Below are positions 7,401 to 15,185 of a stretch of DNA of 41,717 nt, piece by piece. Position numbers and translations under genes: made by a program. Source of the DNA: a virus; the IMG/VR virus record IMGVR_UViG_3300042691_033319, positions 1-41,717 of that record; one strand, given 5' to 3'. The stretch's first letter is position 1. Every line of letters starts with the position of its first letter. The notes below the pieces were generated by a model. It ran no database searches and had not been told where the DNA came from. It worked only from the letters and a program-made list of their open reading frames with translations.

Positions 7401-10030
7401 GGGATGATGGAACACTTTCATATACTAACTGTGATGGTTCAACGGTCGTAATTAATGTAGGTATTCAATCAGGGACTCCTAAATTTGTTTGTTCTCCAAT
7501 AGAACCTATACCACCAATAAAAATTTCAGTAATACCATTAGGTGATTGTACACCTTTAACTGACTGTACCCCTTGTTGGATGACAGGTTTTACATTCAGT
7601 TTCTTATTCCCTGGAGCGTATGGTGACCCTAATGCAACTTTTAATTTTGTTTTCTATAATAGTGGTAGTTATGAAAGTGGTTATCCTGTATTCACAAATT
7701 CCGCATTTCTTGCAAACATTTTTTACAACGGTGTTGAATGGGTATTTAACAATCTCGTAAATTTCCCTACAAATTCTGTAATGTTTACAGGTATAACTCC
7801 TTTAAACCAATTTGACTTCCTATTTGAGGGTAGTCAATTTAGTGGTGAAACTAGTTGTAAAGAACCTGATAATTTTTGTATGACTGTTACAAAAGATGAT
7901 GGAGGAATTTTAACAGTATCAACCTTTGATTTCTTTTCTATTACGACAACAGGTGGTACTTATTACGCTGAGTTATTTGACTTAGGTTATGATGTTAGAT
8001 TTTCAGGGGGTACTTGGATTCTTTATGACCCTCTAACTGATACAACTATATCGACCTTACCAGGTGTTTTATCAACCGAAGTTCCGATTGGTACTTGGTC
8101 TACTGACCCAGGAACAACAATAGTAACTACTTTAGGGGATTGTCCATCAACTTGTAATTGTTATAATTTCTCAGGAGATTCTCCACTAAACACTGTTAAT
8201 TACGTTAATTGTGATGGAGTTAATTCTGAGTTAATTTTCCCAAATCCTAGTAGTGGAGATATTTGTATAAAAGACGAATTATTTGTTTTAGTTACTTCAG
8301 GAATTACGACAGGTACTTGTGATTCGTTAATTTGTAATCCAATTACATTAAGTAATCCTTTAGAACCATGTTATAATATAACCCAACTTGAGTCTCTTGA
8401 AACAGGTGCTCAACCTCAATCAGGTATTTACGTACCATGGAACAGGTATTTGTACACAATAAATATAGGAAGTCAAAATGTTACAGTAATTGATACAATG
8501 ACAAATACTTTTGTAACAACAATACCTTTACCTAATATACCATTTGTATCCCAAAGTTACAAAACTATTGTTTATAACCCAGACAACTTCTGTGTGTATA
8601 TTAGTGACGTATCATCAAATACAATTCAAGTTATTGATACAACAACAGACACTATAACCGCTTCAATAACGGTTAGTACTCAACAAAATCAATTATTTTA
8701 TAAAGACAATCAAAATAAATTATATGTAAAACCAACATTAACTACTGATTTAGATATAATTGACACAACAACAAACACAGTAATAATTACAACATCAGTC
8801 GTGTTATCTGAACACATAACCTATAATCCAATTAATGAATGTCTATACTTTAAATCTTACGGACCAACTCCTATTGTGATTCAGGTGTTTGATACTATAA
8901 CTGATTCAGTTATAAGTTCCACCCCTACCGCAATAATAAATACTGGTGAAATTTTTTATTGTTCTATAAATGATAAATTATATGCCTCAGACACTCCTAA
9001 TTTATTAAAGTACAATCCATATACTTTAGCGTTAGAGTCAACAATATTTGTTGGTAATAACCCTTCTTTTATAAAAGAAACACCTAATTATTTATATGTT
9101 TTAAATCAATCTATGGATACTGTAACCACAGTTGATTTGACAACAGATTCAACAACAACAATTTCTGTTTCACCAGGAGCCCAAAATACTGTATATAATT
9201 CTACAAATGGTTACATGTATGTAATATCAAGTACTCCGTTTTCAACATCTATCAATATGATAGATGTTTTAACAAACACAATTGTTCAAACTTTATTTTT
9301 AGAAATGCCAATACCTAATTCGGTATCAAATTTTGGTATTTTCATTCCAAACTCAGGTAATGTATTTGTTAACGCTTTTGACAAATTATCAGTTAATGGT
9401 TTCATGATAGAATTAGGTTGTCCTACAATTCCAATTGTGACCACAACTACAACAATACCATTCCCAATTGTGACAACTACAACAACATTCTGTCCTCCAT
9501 ATTGTGATACGGTTTCAGGATTCTACGCAGATAAATTCGAAATTATCGCTCAGAAAGTTCCTACAGGTGAAAGACCAAGTTCTTCTGAATGGAAAATACT
9601 TGACTTCACTGACCAATTGTCAGCAACAACTATCAATGGTTTCATAACTCAAGAAGGTTTAACAGGTAATACATTTGTTATAACGCAAGAGGATTATGAT
9701 AACGCCCCTTACTATAACTTAAACGATTATATTGATTTAACACCACAAGGATTTACAGGTTCTCAATTAAATTTTGGGGATGAGTATTACTTCTATGGTT
9801 CATTAGAAACTGATATTCAAGCAACAATATATGAGATGAGATATAAAATAAATTTAGGTCAATCTGAATTTTTATCTCCTTCAAATCCTTCTTGGACAAA
9901 TGGTAATCAGTCATATGTTACAGAAATTGGTCTTTACGATTCCGACAAAAATCTTATGATTATATCAAAAATGCAGTCTCCTGTATTAAGACAAGGGATT
10001 CAGCAGTTTTTAATCAAATTTGATTTATAA
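4442..10030 (+). CDS. Giant modular tail fibre with duplicated Cys-rich cassettes and a YVTN beta-propeller
   Basis: An 1862-residue protein. Residues 1-190 form an attachment-like start ('LTDTGRLKLSQGNF', 'FQIGDSEVSYN'). After a PTPTP linker come three Cys-bounded modules: A1 (from C208), B1 (from C314) and C1 (from about C397), the last with a 'YFDCDG' motif. A further CDG module and a PTP linker follow. Residues about 560-935 are a unique ~375-residue core ('HIPWLMWHKNPDCCHGQ'). Poly-Thr linkers (about 945-975) precede another CDG module and then A2 (from C1045), B2 (from C1146) and C2 (from about C1238), matching the first set in order. Residues about 1323-1660 are a YVTN-type beta-propeller with repeats such as 'NTIQVIDTTTDTI'. 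More poly-Thr follows, then a C-terminal domain (about 1683-1862) ending 'EIGLYDSDKNLMI...'. Role inferred: long receptor-binding fibre. No signal peptide or enzyme motif is seen. Confidence 0.72.
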   Translation: MGYIIKNTSGLVNTRLTDTGRLKLSQGNFNISYFQIGDSEVSYNTLPSTYNQFETFVLEPSFNAQNSAGAPQSNKENVKYPYYVDGFTGNTYGIPFMDSIISPVYNRAVMRGFFTGNTSEEPINWSALTNNQYAVNSNYVIQMNQLTGSNKIELQYDECNGNSVRGPMVGDIITIFYDGRGLEDCNCSNVPIPSPTPTPTPSSTPAPCWENGFVANVYQEVQINPGDYLKIPFEKTGTIINGKPYYSSYSFGFTIYWDGVQWVIYSLFANTTFPLGSTPLGEFAFDFGENLTTGFTECGSSCIICVNKCADKFCEQNLYFESFLSGNTVYSPYDESELVIIYSSETQSWVLFEPSTEMINGELTGLTSNDCPIGQFIPTFPLTSLETSEGYCPSQTCDCIRFTSQDSGATINYFDCDGVVQNIQLGAVPVTACVFDNQYLIVSGSSSVDYCCATTVFSTNKSTCVLTYKNCDGQIIDLTIPGFNSYTDCIDTSFTPIFDTECLSATISDSCLQCGTQPTTYKSQVTIEVKSNTDPCASPTPTPTPSATFCPTPTPSKACPPPPPPDCVVDTRSCYPILTYRITDVCFNTITLDRPTPDFSFLLGPCYARTIIYPPSMVSFYDSYTPRPHWNDNVINFESVCYTDEFDVKIWNMNIPWSENPAGLNSAISKDYTQFGSIQYLGTKEYLGYASSSGQTDTDSVYYFNSFGDKIIVTPEEQKAIAIIHYTNQTVDFFYGEKFALEPFENVDDTTGQARNFKLHIPWLMWHKNPDCCHGQTFWVDPPGFDELELFKVHYIQSKKNVDMNNPGIRYYHLWDNNPNVNGYPNRVGKVFPDAKIIIVDDEELIAAMSYKSNRNWTLPAPRLSLITPNTCGTDINSAVGILTGESETLYVTYRLTNTNVFTNSLHNNYYSVIQGPNLCLPFSSQNVAVRFGGEFNCLNQPSPYVPTTTTTTFNPYTTTTTFNPSTTTTTTSEQICGKCYQIIRDGDDGTLSYTNCDGSTVVINVGIQSGTPKFVCSPIEPIPPIKISVIPLGDCTPLTDCTPCWMTGFTFSFLFPGAYGDPNATFNFVFYNSGSYESGYPVFTNSAFLANIFYNGVEWVFNNLVNFPTNSVMFTGITPLNQFDFLFEGSQFSGETSCKEPDNFCMTVTKDDGGILTVSTFDFFSITTTGGTYYAELFDLGYDVRFSGGTWILYDPLTDTTISTLPGVLSTEVPIGTWSTDPGTTIVTTLGDCPSTCNCYNFSGDSPLNTVNYVNCDGVNSELIFPNPSSGDICIKDELFVLVTSGITTGTCDSLICNPITLSNPLEPCYNITQLESLETGAQPQSGIYVPWNRYLYTINIGSQNVTVIDTMTNTFVTTIPLPNIPFVSQSYKTIVYNPDNFCVYISDVSSNTIQVIDTTTDTITASITVSTQQNQLFYKDNQNKLYVKPTLTTDLDIIDTTTNTVIITTSVVLSEHITYNPINECLYFKSYGPTPIVIQVFDTITDSVISSTPTAIINTGEIFYCSINDKLYASDTPNLLKYNPYTLALESTIFVGNNPSFIKETPNYLYVLNQSMDTVTTVDLTTDSTTTISVSPGAQNTVYNSTNGYMYVISSTPFSTSINMIDVLTNTIVQTLFLEMPIPNSVSNFGIFIPNSGNVFVNAFDKLSVNGFMIELGCPTIPIVTTTTTIPFPIVTTTTTFCPPYCDTVSGFYADKFEIIAQKVPTGERPSSSEWKILDFTDQLSATTINGFITQEGLTGNTFVITQEDYDNAPYYNLNDYIDLTPQGFTGSQLNFGDEYYFYGSLETDIQATIYEMRYKINLGQSEFLSPSNPSWTNGNQSYVTEIGLYDSDKNLMIISKMQSPVLRQGIQQFLIKFDL
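5011..5062 (+). repeat. Pro-Thr/Ser linker-coding tract
   Basis: Encodes alternating Pro with Thr/Ser between the N-terminal domain and cassette A1 of the giant fibre. Confidence 0.75.
6052..6135 (+). repeat. Pro-Thr and Pro-rich linker-coding tract
   Basis: Encodes PTPTPTPS-type and PPPPPP segments separating the first Cys-rich cassette from the unique core of the giant fibre. Confidence 0.75.
7280..7355 (+). repeat. Poly-Thr linker-coding tract
   Basis: ACA/ACT triplet runs encode three successive poly-Thr stretches split by 'FNP' (TTTTTFNPY, TTTTTFNPS, TTTTTT). They mark the border between the unique core and the second Cys-rich cassette. Confidence 0.8.
9436..9492 (+). repeat. Poly-Thr linker-coding tract after the beta-propeller
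   Basis: Two 'PIVTTTTT'-type stretches lie between the beta-propeller and the C-terminal domain of the giant fibre. Confidence 0.75.
10022..10029 (+). promoter_or_regulatory. GATTTATA variant of the start-site element
   Basis: GATTTATA (one mismatch to TATTTATA) ends four bases before the ATG at 10034. It overlaps the last codons and stop of the preceding fibre gene. Confidence 0.35.
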
Positions 10031-10033
10031 CAT

Positions 10034-10633
10034 ATGAAAAAAACAATTAAGGAAAGCCCAAAAGTATTGGGGTTAGATGTGTCAACCAAAACTATTGGTT
10101 GGGCTTTGTTCGATATACAGACTAAAGAACTTTTGGAGTTAACTCACGTATCTCCTGTTCCCAAACCTAAAGTTGATAACAAAATCAAAGAGTTGATTTT
10201 AAAAAGTGAAATTTTTAGAACTAAACTCTTACAATATAAAGACTTAGGTATTACTAATGTTGTAATTGAAGAACCTCTTTTGAATAGTAACAATGTCTAC
10301 ACTATCCAAACTTTGATGAGGTACAATACCTTGATTACTAAAGAGATTTATGATGTATTAGGGATTGTACCTGAATACATTTCAACATATAACTCAAGAA
10401 AAAATGCTTTTCCTCATTTAGTTCAACCAAATAATAAAGGTAAATATGTTTTATTTGGTTCTCACCCTAAAGATTGTGATAAGAAACTTATTATTTGGGA
10501 ATTAGTTGCTAAAAGAGAACCTCAAATTACTTGGTCTTATACAAAAAATAATACTTTAAAGAAAGAAAACTTTGACCAATCAGATGCCTATTGTTGTGTG
10601 TTAGGTTACATGAAGCAAGAAGGTATTTGGTAA
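10034..10633 (+). CDS. RuvC-like Holliday-junction resolvase / RNase H-fold nuclease
   Basis: A 199-residue protein with the RNase H-fold acidic pattern of RuvC: D15 in 'VLGLDVSTKTIGWAL', E79/E80 in 'VVIEEPL', and D181 and D184 in 'NFDQSDAYCCVLGY'. These match the four carboxylates that bind two Mg2+ ions in RuvC-family resolvases, and the length is close to the ~170-200 aa of the family. The expected role is cutting branched DNA during recombination-dependent replication or before packaging, in the cytoplasm; T4 uses an unrelated enzyme (gp49) for this. It follows the giant fibre gene by three bases, so it is probably co-transcribed with the late fibre genes, and it is closed by a strong terminator at 10660-10690. 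The fold assignment is confident; the exact substrate is inferred. Confidence 0.85.
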   Translation: MKKTIKESPKVLGLDVSTKTIGWALFDIQTKELLELTHVSPVPKPKVDNKIKELILKSEIFRTKLLQYKDLGITNVVIEEPLLNSNNVYTIQTLMRYNTLITKEIYDVLGIVPEYISTYNSRKNAFPHLVQPNNKGKYVLFGSHPKDCDKKLIIWELVAKREPQITWSYTKNNTLKKENFDQSDAYCCVLGYMKQEGIW

Positions 10634-10659
10634 TATCGTTTAAAACGGTGATAATTTTG

Positions 10660-10690
10660 AATATCGGTTAATTAACCGATATTTTTTTTT
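10660..10690 (+). terminator. Palindromic Rho-independent terminator after the resolvase gene
   Basis: A perfect 24-base palindrome (10660-10683, centred on TTAATTAA with a CGG/CCG core) is followed on the plus strand by an unbroken T run to 10690. It ends the plus-strand fibre/resolvase unit. The stop codon of the convergent minus-strand gene (10689-10691) lies inside the same T run. On the minus strand no good T run follows, so I read it as mainly plus-strand. Confidence 0.8.
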
Positions 10691-13600
10691 ATATACCCCC
10701 TCCATCACTTATCACCCATAATTTTGTTCCTGTTAAATATGTATGTGAAGCACCTGCGGTTGAAACAGTGTATACCGTAGTACCAGCTCCGAATGTAACT
10801 CCTGATTGTAATGAACCTCCTAAAGAAGCCCATCCATTTAATAATGAATTATAGTTAGTTGTTGATAATGATGTAGAATTTAACATATTAGTCATGTTAT
10901 TTACGTTTGAAACGTCCCAATTTCCTAAATTTTGATTAAAGTTTGTCGCCCCATTAAACATATCAGACATATTAGTAACACCTGAAACATTCCAACTTCC
11001 TAAATTTTGATTAAAGTTTGAAGCCGAGCCGAACATATTAGACATATTGGTAACACCTGAAACATTCCAACCGCCAATATTTTGGTTAAAATTTGTCGCT
11101 CCGTTAAACATACCGAGCATTGTAGTTACTGAGGAAACATCCCAACCTCCAATATTTTGGTTAAAATTTGTCGCTCCGTTAAACATACTAAACATTGTAG
11201 TTACTGAGGAAACATCCCAACTTCCAATTGGTTGATTAAAGTTTGTCGCTCCATTAAACATACTAGACATTGTAGTTACTGAGGAAACATCCCAACTTCC
11301 AATTGGTTGATTAAAGTTTGAAGCCACTTGGAACATACCCGCCATATTAGTAACACCTGAAACATTCCAACTTCCAATTGGTTGATTAAATATTGTTGCT
11401 TGCGAGAACATCAGATTCATATTAGTAACCGAAGAAACATCCCATGTGTCAATTCCTGCAGTACCTCCATTATTGAATACACTACACCCTCGGAACATGC
11501 CGCTCATTATATTTACATTTGAAACATCCCAGCTACTTAAATTGTCATCAAATGAAGAACAAAAAGCAAATAAATTAACCATACTTGTAATTGATGAGAC
11601 ATCCCAAGAACTAACATTATTTATCGTGGTTAAAGATGAACAATTAATAAAAACTCTACCGAGACTAGTTGTCCCTGAAAGATTTAAAATATCGTTTACA
11701 GTATCCAATTCTAAGTTAGAACATCCTGCAAAACCTGCTACACTTATATTACCTGCCCCCAAACTAAAAGGACCCCATTGTAGTACATTCAATATTTTTT
11801 CATTATCTCCACCATTAGGGGTAATAAGTGGGTCAAATACCCATCCTTCAATAGTACCTGTAATTCTAACTATATAATCGCCAGGTGTCAGGTAAGTATG
11901 AGTGGTTTCAGATTGATTCCAAGTTGTTATAGTGTCTGTAGGTCCTCCGTCACCCCAATCCACAACAAAACTGTACGTTCCCGCGCTTATTAATGGAAGT
12001 TGGATTTGATTTGATGGTGTCGACCCTGAAGATGTGTTTGTTGTTCTCCACGTACTTACAAAGGCAACCTCAAAATTAGTATCAATACAACTTGGTACTT
12101 GAGAAGCTCCAAAAGGAACACCAAAAACAAAACCTACAGGAGTTATTGTGTATGGTGGACTTGATAGTATATTATACACATTACTTGTTCCTCCATCCAC
12201 AATATATATGTTTCCACTGTCAACAAAAATACCGTAAGGTTCTGCGATTGTAGGACTTATTTGGATGTCCACCTCTAATGTTCCTGTACTAAAATCGTAT
12301 TGACTAATATATCTAGTAAGAGGTCCCACGATTGGGTTATTCGTGATAATAACTTTATTAGTTGTTGTTAACATAATATCTCCAGATATTGTTCTTCCTG
12401 ATAATATTGGGAATTGAGTTGTTAATACTGCGGTGCTTGTTGTTATATCTAAAGTCACAATCTCTCTAGGTGTAACATCAGTTCTTAAAGCGATTAATGT
12501 TGTGTCATCAATTGCTCCTAATCCAGGTCCAATTAGATTAGGTATTGTAATATCCCTATTGACCGTAGATGTAAACGGTGATAATGTAATGTCCCATTCT
12601 CTAATACCTATTCCTGAACTTACCCACAATTTGGTATTAGTGTGAGCAATGTCTGCAATATATGTTACAGAAGAAACTGGTAATAGTGTCGATGTATTAG
12701 ATAATACATCATATGAATAAACTTCATAATCAGGGGTATTATATAACACACTACATAATGGTACAATTACTTGAGGTGTAGGAGTCGGAGTTAAGGTAGG
12801 AGTTGGTGTTGGAGTTAAAGTTACAAACGGGGTACAAGACCCAACAATAGGAATAATAGGTGGTAAAGCGCAAATACCACTATTTGTTGGTTGAGATACA
12901 GAACAAACATAATAAGTTCCTGGACTACCAAATGTTACAGTATCATAAACGTTATTAAAACAATCATATAGTTCAAAAGTACAAGGTGATGAAAGATTTA
13001 TTTCCCATTCATTATAAACACATGGTGATGGTGTTGGTGTTGGTGTAACAGGTATATCACAACTAACACAAGAAATGTCATATTTTATATTTAAATAAAC
13101 ATTCAAAGTAACTCCCTGTAAATTTTCAGCTACCTCACAATCTGTAATAATAGAAACTTTATTATTAATTGCGTCTATAATAACTTGACCAACTATAGGA
13201 TAAGTTAATAATAATTCTTCTAAAACATCATAATATACGTTATCTAAAGGAAAGTCATTTAAAGAAGTTCCTGTGTAAAAAGATTGACTTTTGGTCACTC
13301 CATCAACAACTGTTATTAATTCAAAAATAGATTGATTTAAAATACAATTTGTATCACCAGTCGTTAAATCATGGAAACCTTCAAGTAAAAGTTGTTGAGG
13401 CCCTTTTCTACCTAAATCTCCTGTCTGAGTAAAATCATCATTACAAATTGTTAATACTTGATATGAATTTAATTTATTAAATCCTTCAATTGTAATATTT
13501 CTAACTTTTATACAACCGTCACCATCGGTAACAGTAAGAGTATATGTCCCTGCAGACAAACTTGTCACAGTAAGACCTGTCTGTCCATTCACATTTGGAC

Positions 13601-15185
13601 TCCAACTCCAACTAAATGGAGGAGTTCCACTTGTTATCAAACCTTGAACCGTACCATTAGTTCCATTTGTCGAATCAGTTCCAACTAAAATAAAATCAAC
13701 AATGGATGATGAAGCTATTGTAAATGGTAATAATTGTTCACAGAATGTTGAATCGGTAACTGTCGCAGTATAATTACCCGCAGTTATATTTGTAAACGTG
13801 TATGAACTTGCGCCTGTAATTACAAGTTGTCCGTCAATTTCATAAGTATATGGTGCAGTACCTCCACTTGAAATTAAAAGTTCAACACTTCCATTATTTT
13901 GATTACAAGTTGTTCCTGTGGTGTTAACAGATAATGTAAACTTTTCAGTATTATTAACAGTATAGGTATGTGTAAATACACAAGGTCCTAAATCACTTAT
14001 CTCTAAGGTATATGAACCTGACGATAAACCATTAAAAGGCCAATTTGTAAAACTACCCGTTACAACATTTTGTAATGATGTTGAGTTGTTAGTCAAAGTG
14101 TATGTATACGGTGGAGAGCCTCCAAATATTGTTACATTAATCATCCCACCTGAATTATTACAAGTTGACCCCGAGACATCTACTGAAACTACAACAAATG
14201 ATGATGGGGTTAATAAAACCGTAGATTCCGTATCGTTACACAAACCAGCATCTTGTACATAAACAGAAAAGAATCCCGCAGATAAACCTGTGAAAGTAAA
14301 TGTGTTTGAATATGTAATAATTGAAAATCCGTTCGACCCCGAATAATAAAAAGGCGCAGTTCCTCCAACAACTGTTACAGTTGCTGAGCCATCATTGCTA
14401 AAACATGATGGACTTTCAGTAATTATTGATGCAATATTTAAAGCGGGTACAGTTGAAACTACAGTACCTAAACTATTTGTACAACCTAATGAATCAGTGA
14501 CAATAACATTGTATGAACCTGCGGTTAGACCTGTTATATAACTGTTAGTACTTCCGTTACTCCAAAGATAATTAAAAGGTGGTGTCCCAGTTTGCCCTGT
14601 AACATAAACTGAACCTGTGGACGCTAAACAAGGTGAATTATTGATTGTGTATAGACCAAAACTGAACGTAGTTGAGGATTTAACAATACATGTTTCTGAC
14701 CTTCCTGTACAACCTCCTCCATCATCAGCAATAACATAATAAAACCCTGCAGGTAAATTATCAAAAATGTAAGGATTTGTTACGGTTGTTCCTGAATTTA
14801 TAAAACCAATAGTTTCCTCATAGAGTTGGAAAGTAAGTGTTCCATAGTCAGTAGATGTTGAGGCGGTTAATGAACCATTATCAAGTCCACAAGTAGTATG
14901 TTGTTCATCATCAATTGATACACACGTACCACTTGAAATAAAAACGTTAATGGGTGAGGAATTATTGAACGGTAAACATGAGTCAGTTAAAATATAAGTG
15001 TATGCCCCAGGTGCTAAATCGGTTTCAGTGTATGCGGAAATAATCCCTGAAGTTGTTCCCGATACAGGGGAAACAATTGTGTAAGGAGGGGCACCACCAG
15101 GTGGTATTGTTATAGAAACAGAACCTAATCCTGAATTGGTACAATCGCCTGTAACACTTAAGTTATATGAAAAGATACAAGACAT
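10689..15185 (-). CDS. Giant adhesin/fibre: seven SprB-type repeats, beta-propeller, PKD and DUF285 repeats
   Basis: A 1498-residue protein. Residues about 1-570 are seven successive SprB-type repeats, each ~80 aa with 'GGTxPYxY', 'LxAGxYxVxVTD' and flanking Cys. Residues about 570-710 are a distinct domain ('[14 protein letters not shown]'). Two Pro-Thr linkers (about 711-721 and 785-805) flank a small Cys-rich domain. Residues about 811-1035 look like a beta-propeller ('[15 protein letters not shown]'). Residues about 1042-1115 are PKD-like ('[16 protein letters not shown]', '[13 protein letters not shown]'). Residues about 1128-1475 are DUF285/BspA-type 25-residue repeats ('[21 protein letters not shown]'). 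All are known extracellular-protein modules; SprB and DUF285 are common in Bacteroidota surface proteins. No signal peptide is present, as expected for a virion protein. It is last in the minus-strand tail operon, and its ATG overlaps the stop of the upstream gene by one base. Role inferred: host-binding fibre. Confidence 0.75.
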   Translation of the reverse strand: MSCIFSYNLSVTGDCTNSGLGSVSITIPPGGAPPYTIVSPVSGTTSGIISAYTETDLAPGAYTYILTDSCLPFNNSSPINVFISSGTCVSIDDEQHTTCGLDNGSLTASTSTDYGTLTFQLYEETIGFINSGTTVTNPYIFDNLPAGFYYVIADDGGGCTGRSETCIVKSSTTFSFGLYTINNSPCLASTGSVYVTGQTGTPPFNYLWSNGSTNSYITGLTAGSYNVIVTDSLGCTNSLGTVVSTVPALNIASIITESPSCFSNDGSATVTVVGGTAPFYYSGSNGFSIITYSNTFTFTGLSAGFFSVYVQDAGLCNDTESTVLLTPSSFVVVSVDVSGSTCNNSGGMINVTIFGGSPPYTYTLTNNSTSLQNVVTGSFTNWPFNGLSSGSYTLEISDLGPCVFTHTYTVNNTEKFTLSVNTTGTTCNQNNGSVELLISSGGTAPYTYEIDGQLVITGASSYTFTNITAGNYTATVTDSTFCEQLLPFTIASSSIVDFILVGTDSTNGTNGTVQGLITSGTPPFSWSWSPNVNGQTGLTVTSLSAGTYTLTVTDGDGCIKVRNITIEGFNKLNSYQVLTICNDDFTQTGDLGRKGPQQLLLEGFHDLTTGDTNCILNQSIFELITVVDGVTKSQSFYTGTSLNDFPLDNVYYDVLEELLLTYPIVGQVIIDAINNKVSIITDCEVAENLQGVTLNVYLNIKYDISCVSCDIPVTPTPTPSPCVYNEWEINLSSPCTFELYDCFNNVYDTVTFGSPGTYYVCSVSQPTNSGICALPPIIPIVGSCTPFVTLTPTPTPTLTPTPTPQVIVPLCSVLYNTPDYEVYSYDVLSNTSTLLPVSSVTYIADIAHTNTKLWVSSGIGIREWDITLSPFTSTVNRDITIPNLIGPGLGAIDDTTLIALRTDVTPREIVTLDITTSTAVLTTQFPILSGRTISGDIMLTTTNKVIITNNPIVGPLTRYISQYDFSTGTLEVDIQISPTIAEPYGIFVDSGNIYIVDGGTSNVYNILSSPPYTITPVGFVFGVPFGASQVPSCIDTNFEVAFVSTWRTTNTSSGSTPSNQIQLPLISAGTYSFVVDWGDGGPTDTITTWNQSETTHTYLTPGDYIVRITGTIEGWVFDPLITPNGGDNEKILNVLQWGPFSLGAGNISVAGFAGCSNLELDTVNDILNLSGTTSLGRVFINCSSLTTINNVSSWDVSSITSMVNLFAFCSSFDDNLSSWDVSNVNIMSGMFRGCSVFNNGGTAGIDTWDVSSVTNMNLMFSQATIFNQPIGSWNVSGVTNMAGMFQVASNFNQPIGSWDVSSVTTMSSMFNGATNFNQPIGSWDVSSVTTMFSMFNGATNFNQNIGGWDVSSVTTMLGMFNGATNFNQNIGGWNVSGVTNMSNMFGSASNFNQNLGSWNVSGVTNMSDMFNGATNFNQNLGNWDVSNVNNMTNMLNSTSLSTTNYNSLLNGWASLGGSLQSGVTFGAGTTVYTVSTAGASHTYLTGTKLWVISDGGGI
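10846..11682 (-). repeat. 75-bp tandem repeat array coding DUF285 units
   Basis: The AACATCCCAA-type landmark recurs with exact 75-base spacing at 10920, 10995, 11070, 11145, 11220, 11295, 11370 and 11445. After one 87-base unit the 75-base step resumes (11607). Each unit encodes 25 residues of the DUF285 repeat. Units ending at 11145 and 11220 are nearly identical in DNA, pointing to recent duplication. Confidence 0.85.
12765..12830 (-). repeat. Pro-Thr linker-coding tract
   Basis: GGAGTTGGTGTT-like repeats (minus strand encodes [14 protein letters not shown]) directly precede the beta-propeller of the 1498-aa adhesin. A shorter tract of the same type lies at 13022-13052. Confidence 0.75.

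Noticed and set aside
10846-11682. Regular 75-bp repeats suggesting a CRISPR array or satellite
   Set aside because: The units are in frame, code DUF285 repeats without unique spacers, and lie inside one long gene.
11446-11877. Open plus-strand frame of 143 codons opposite the DUF285 repeats
   Set aside because: It is antisense to a well-supported repeat protein; its own repeats mirror the coding strand and it has no start signal or neighbours on that strand.
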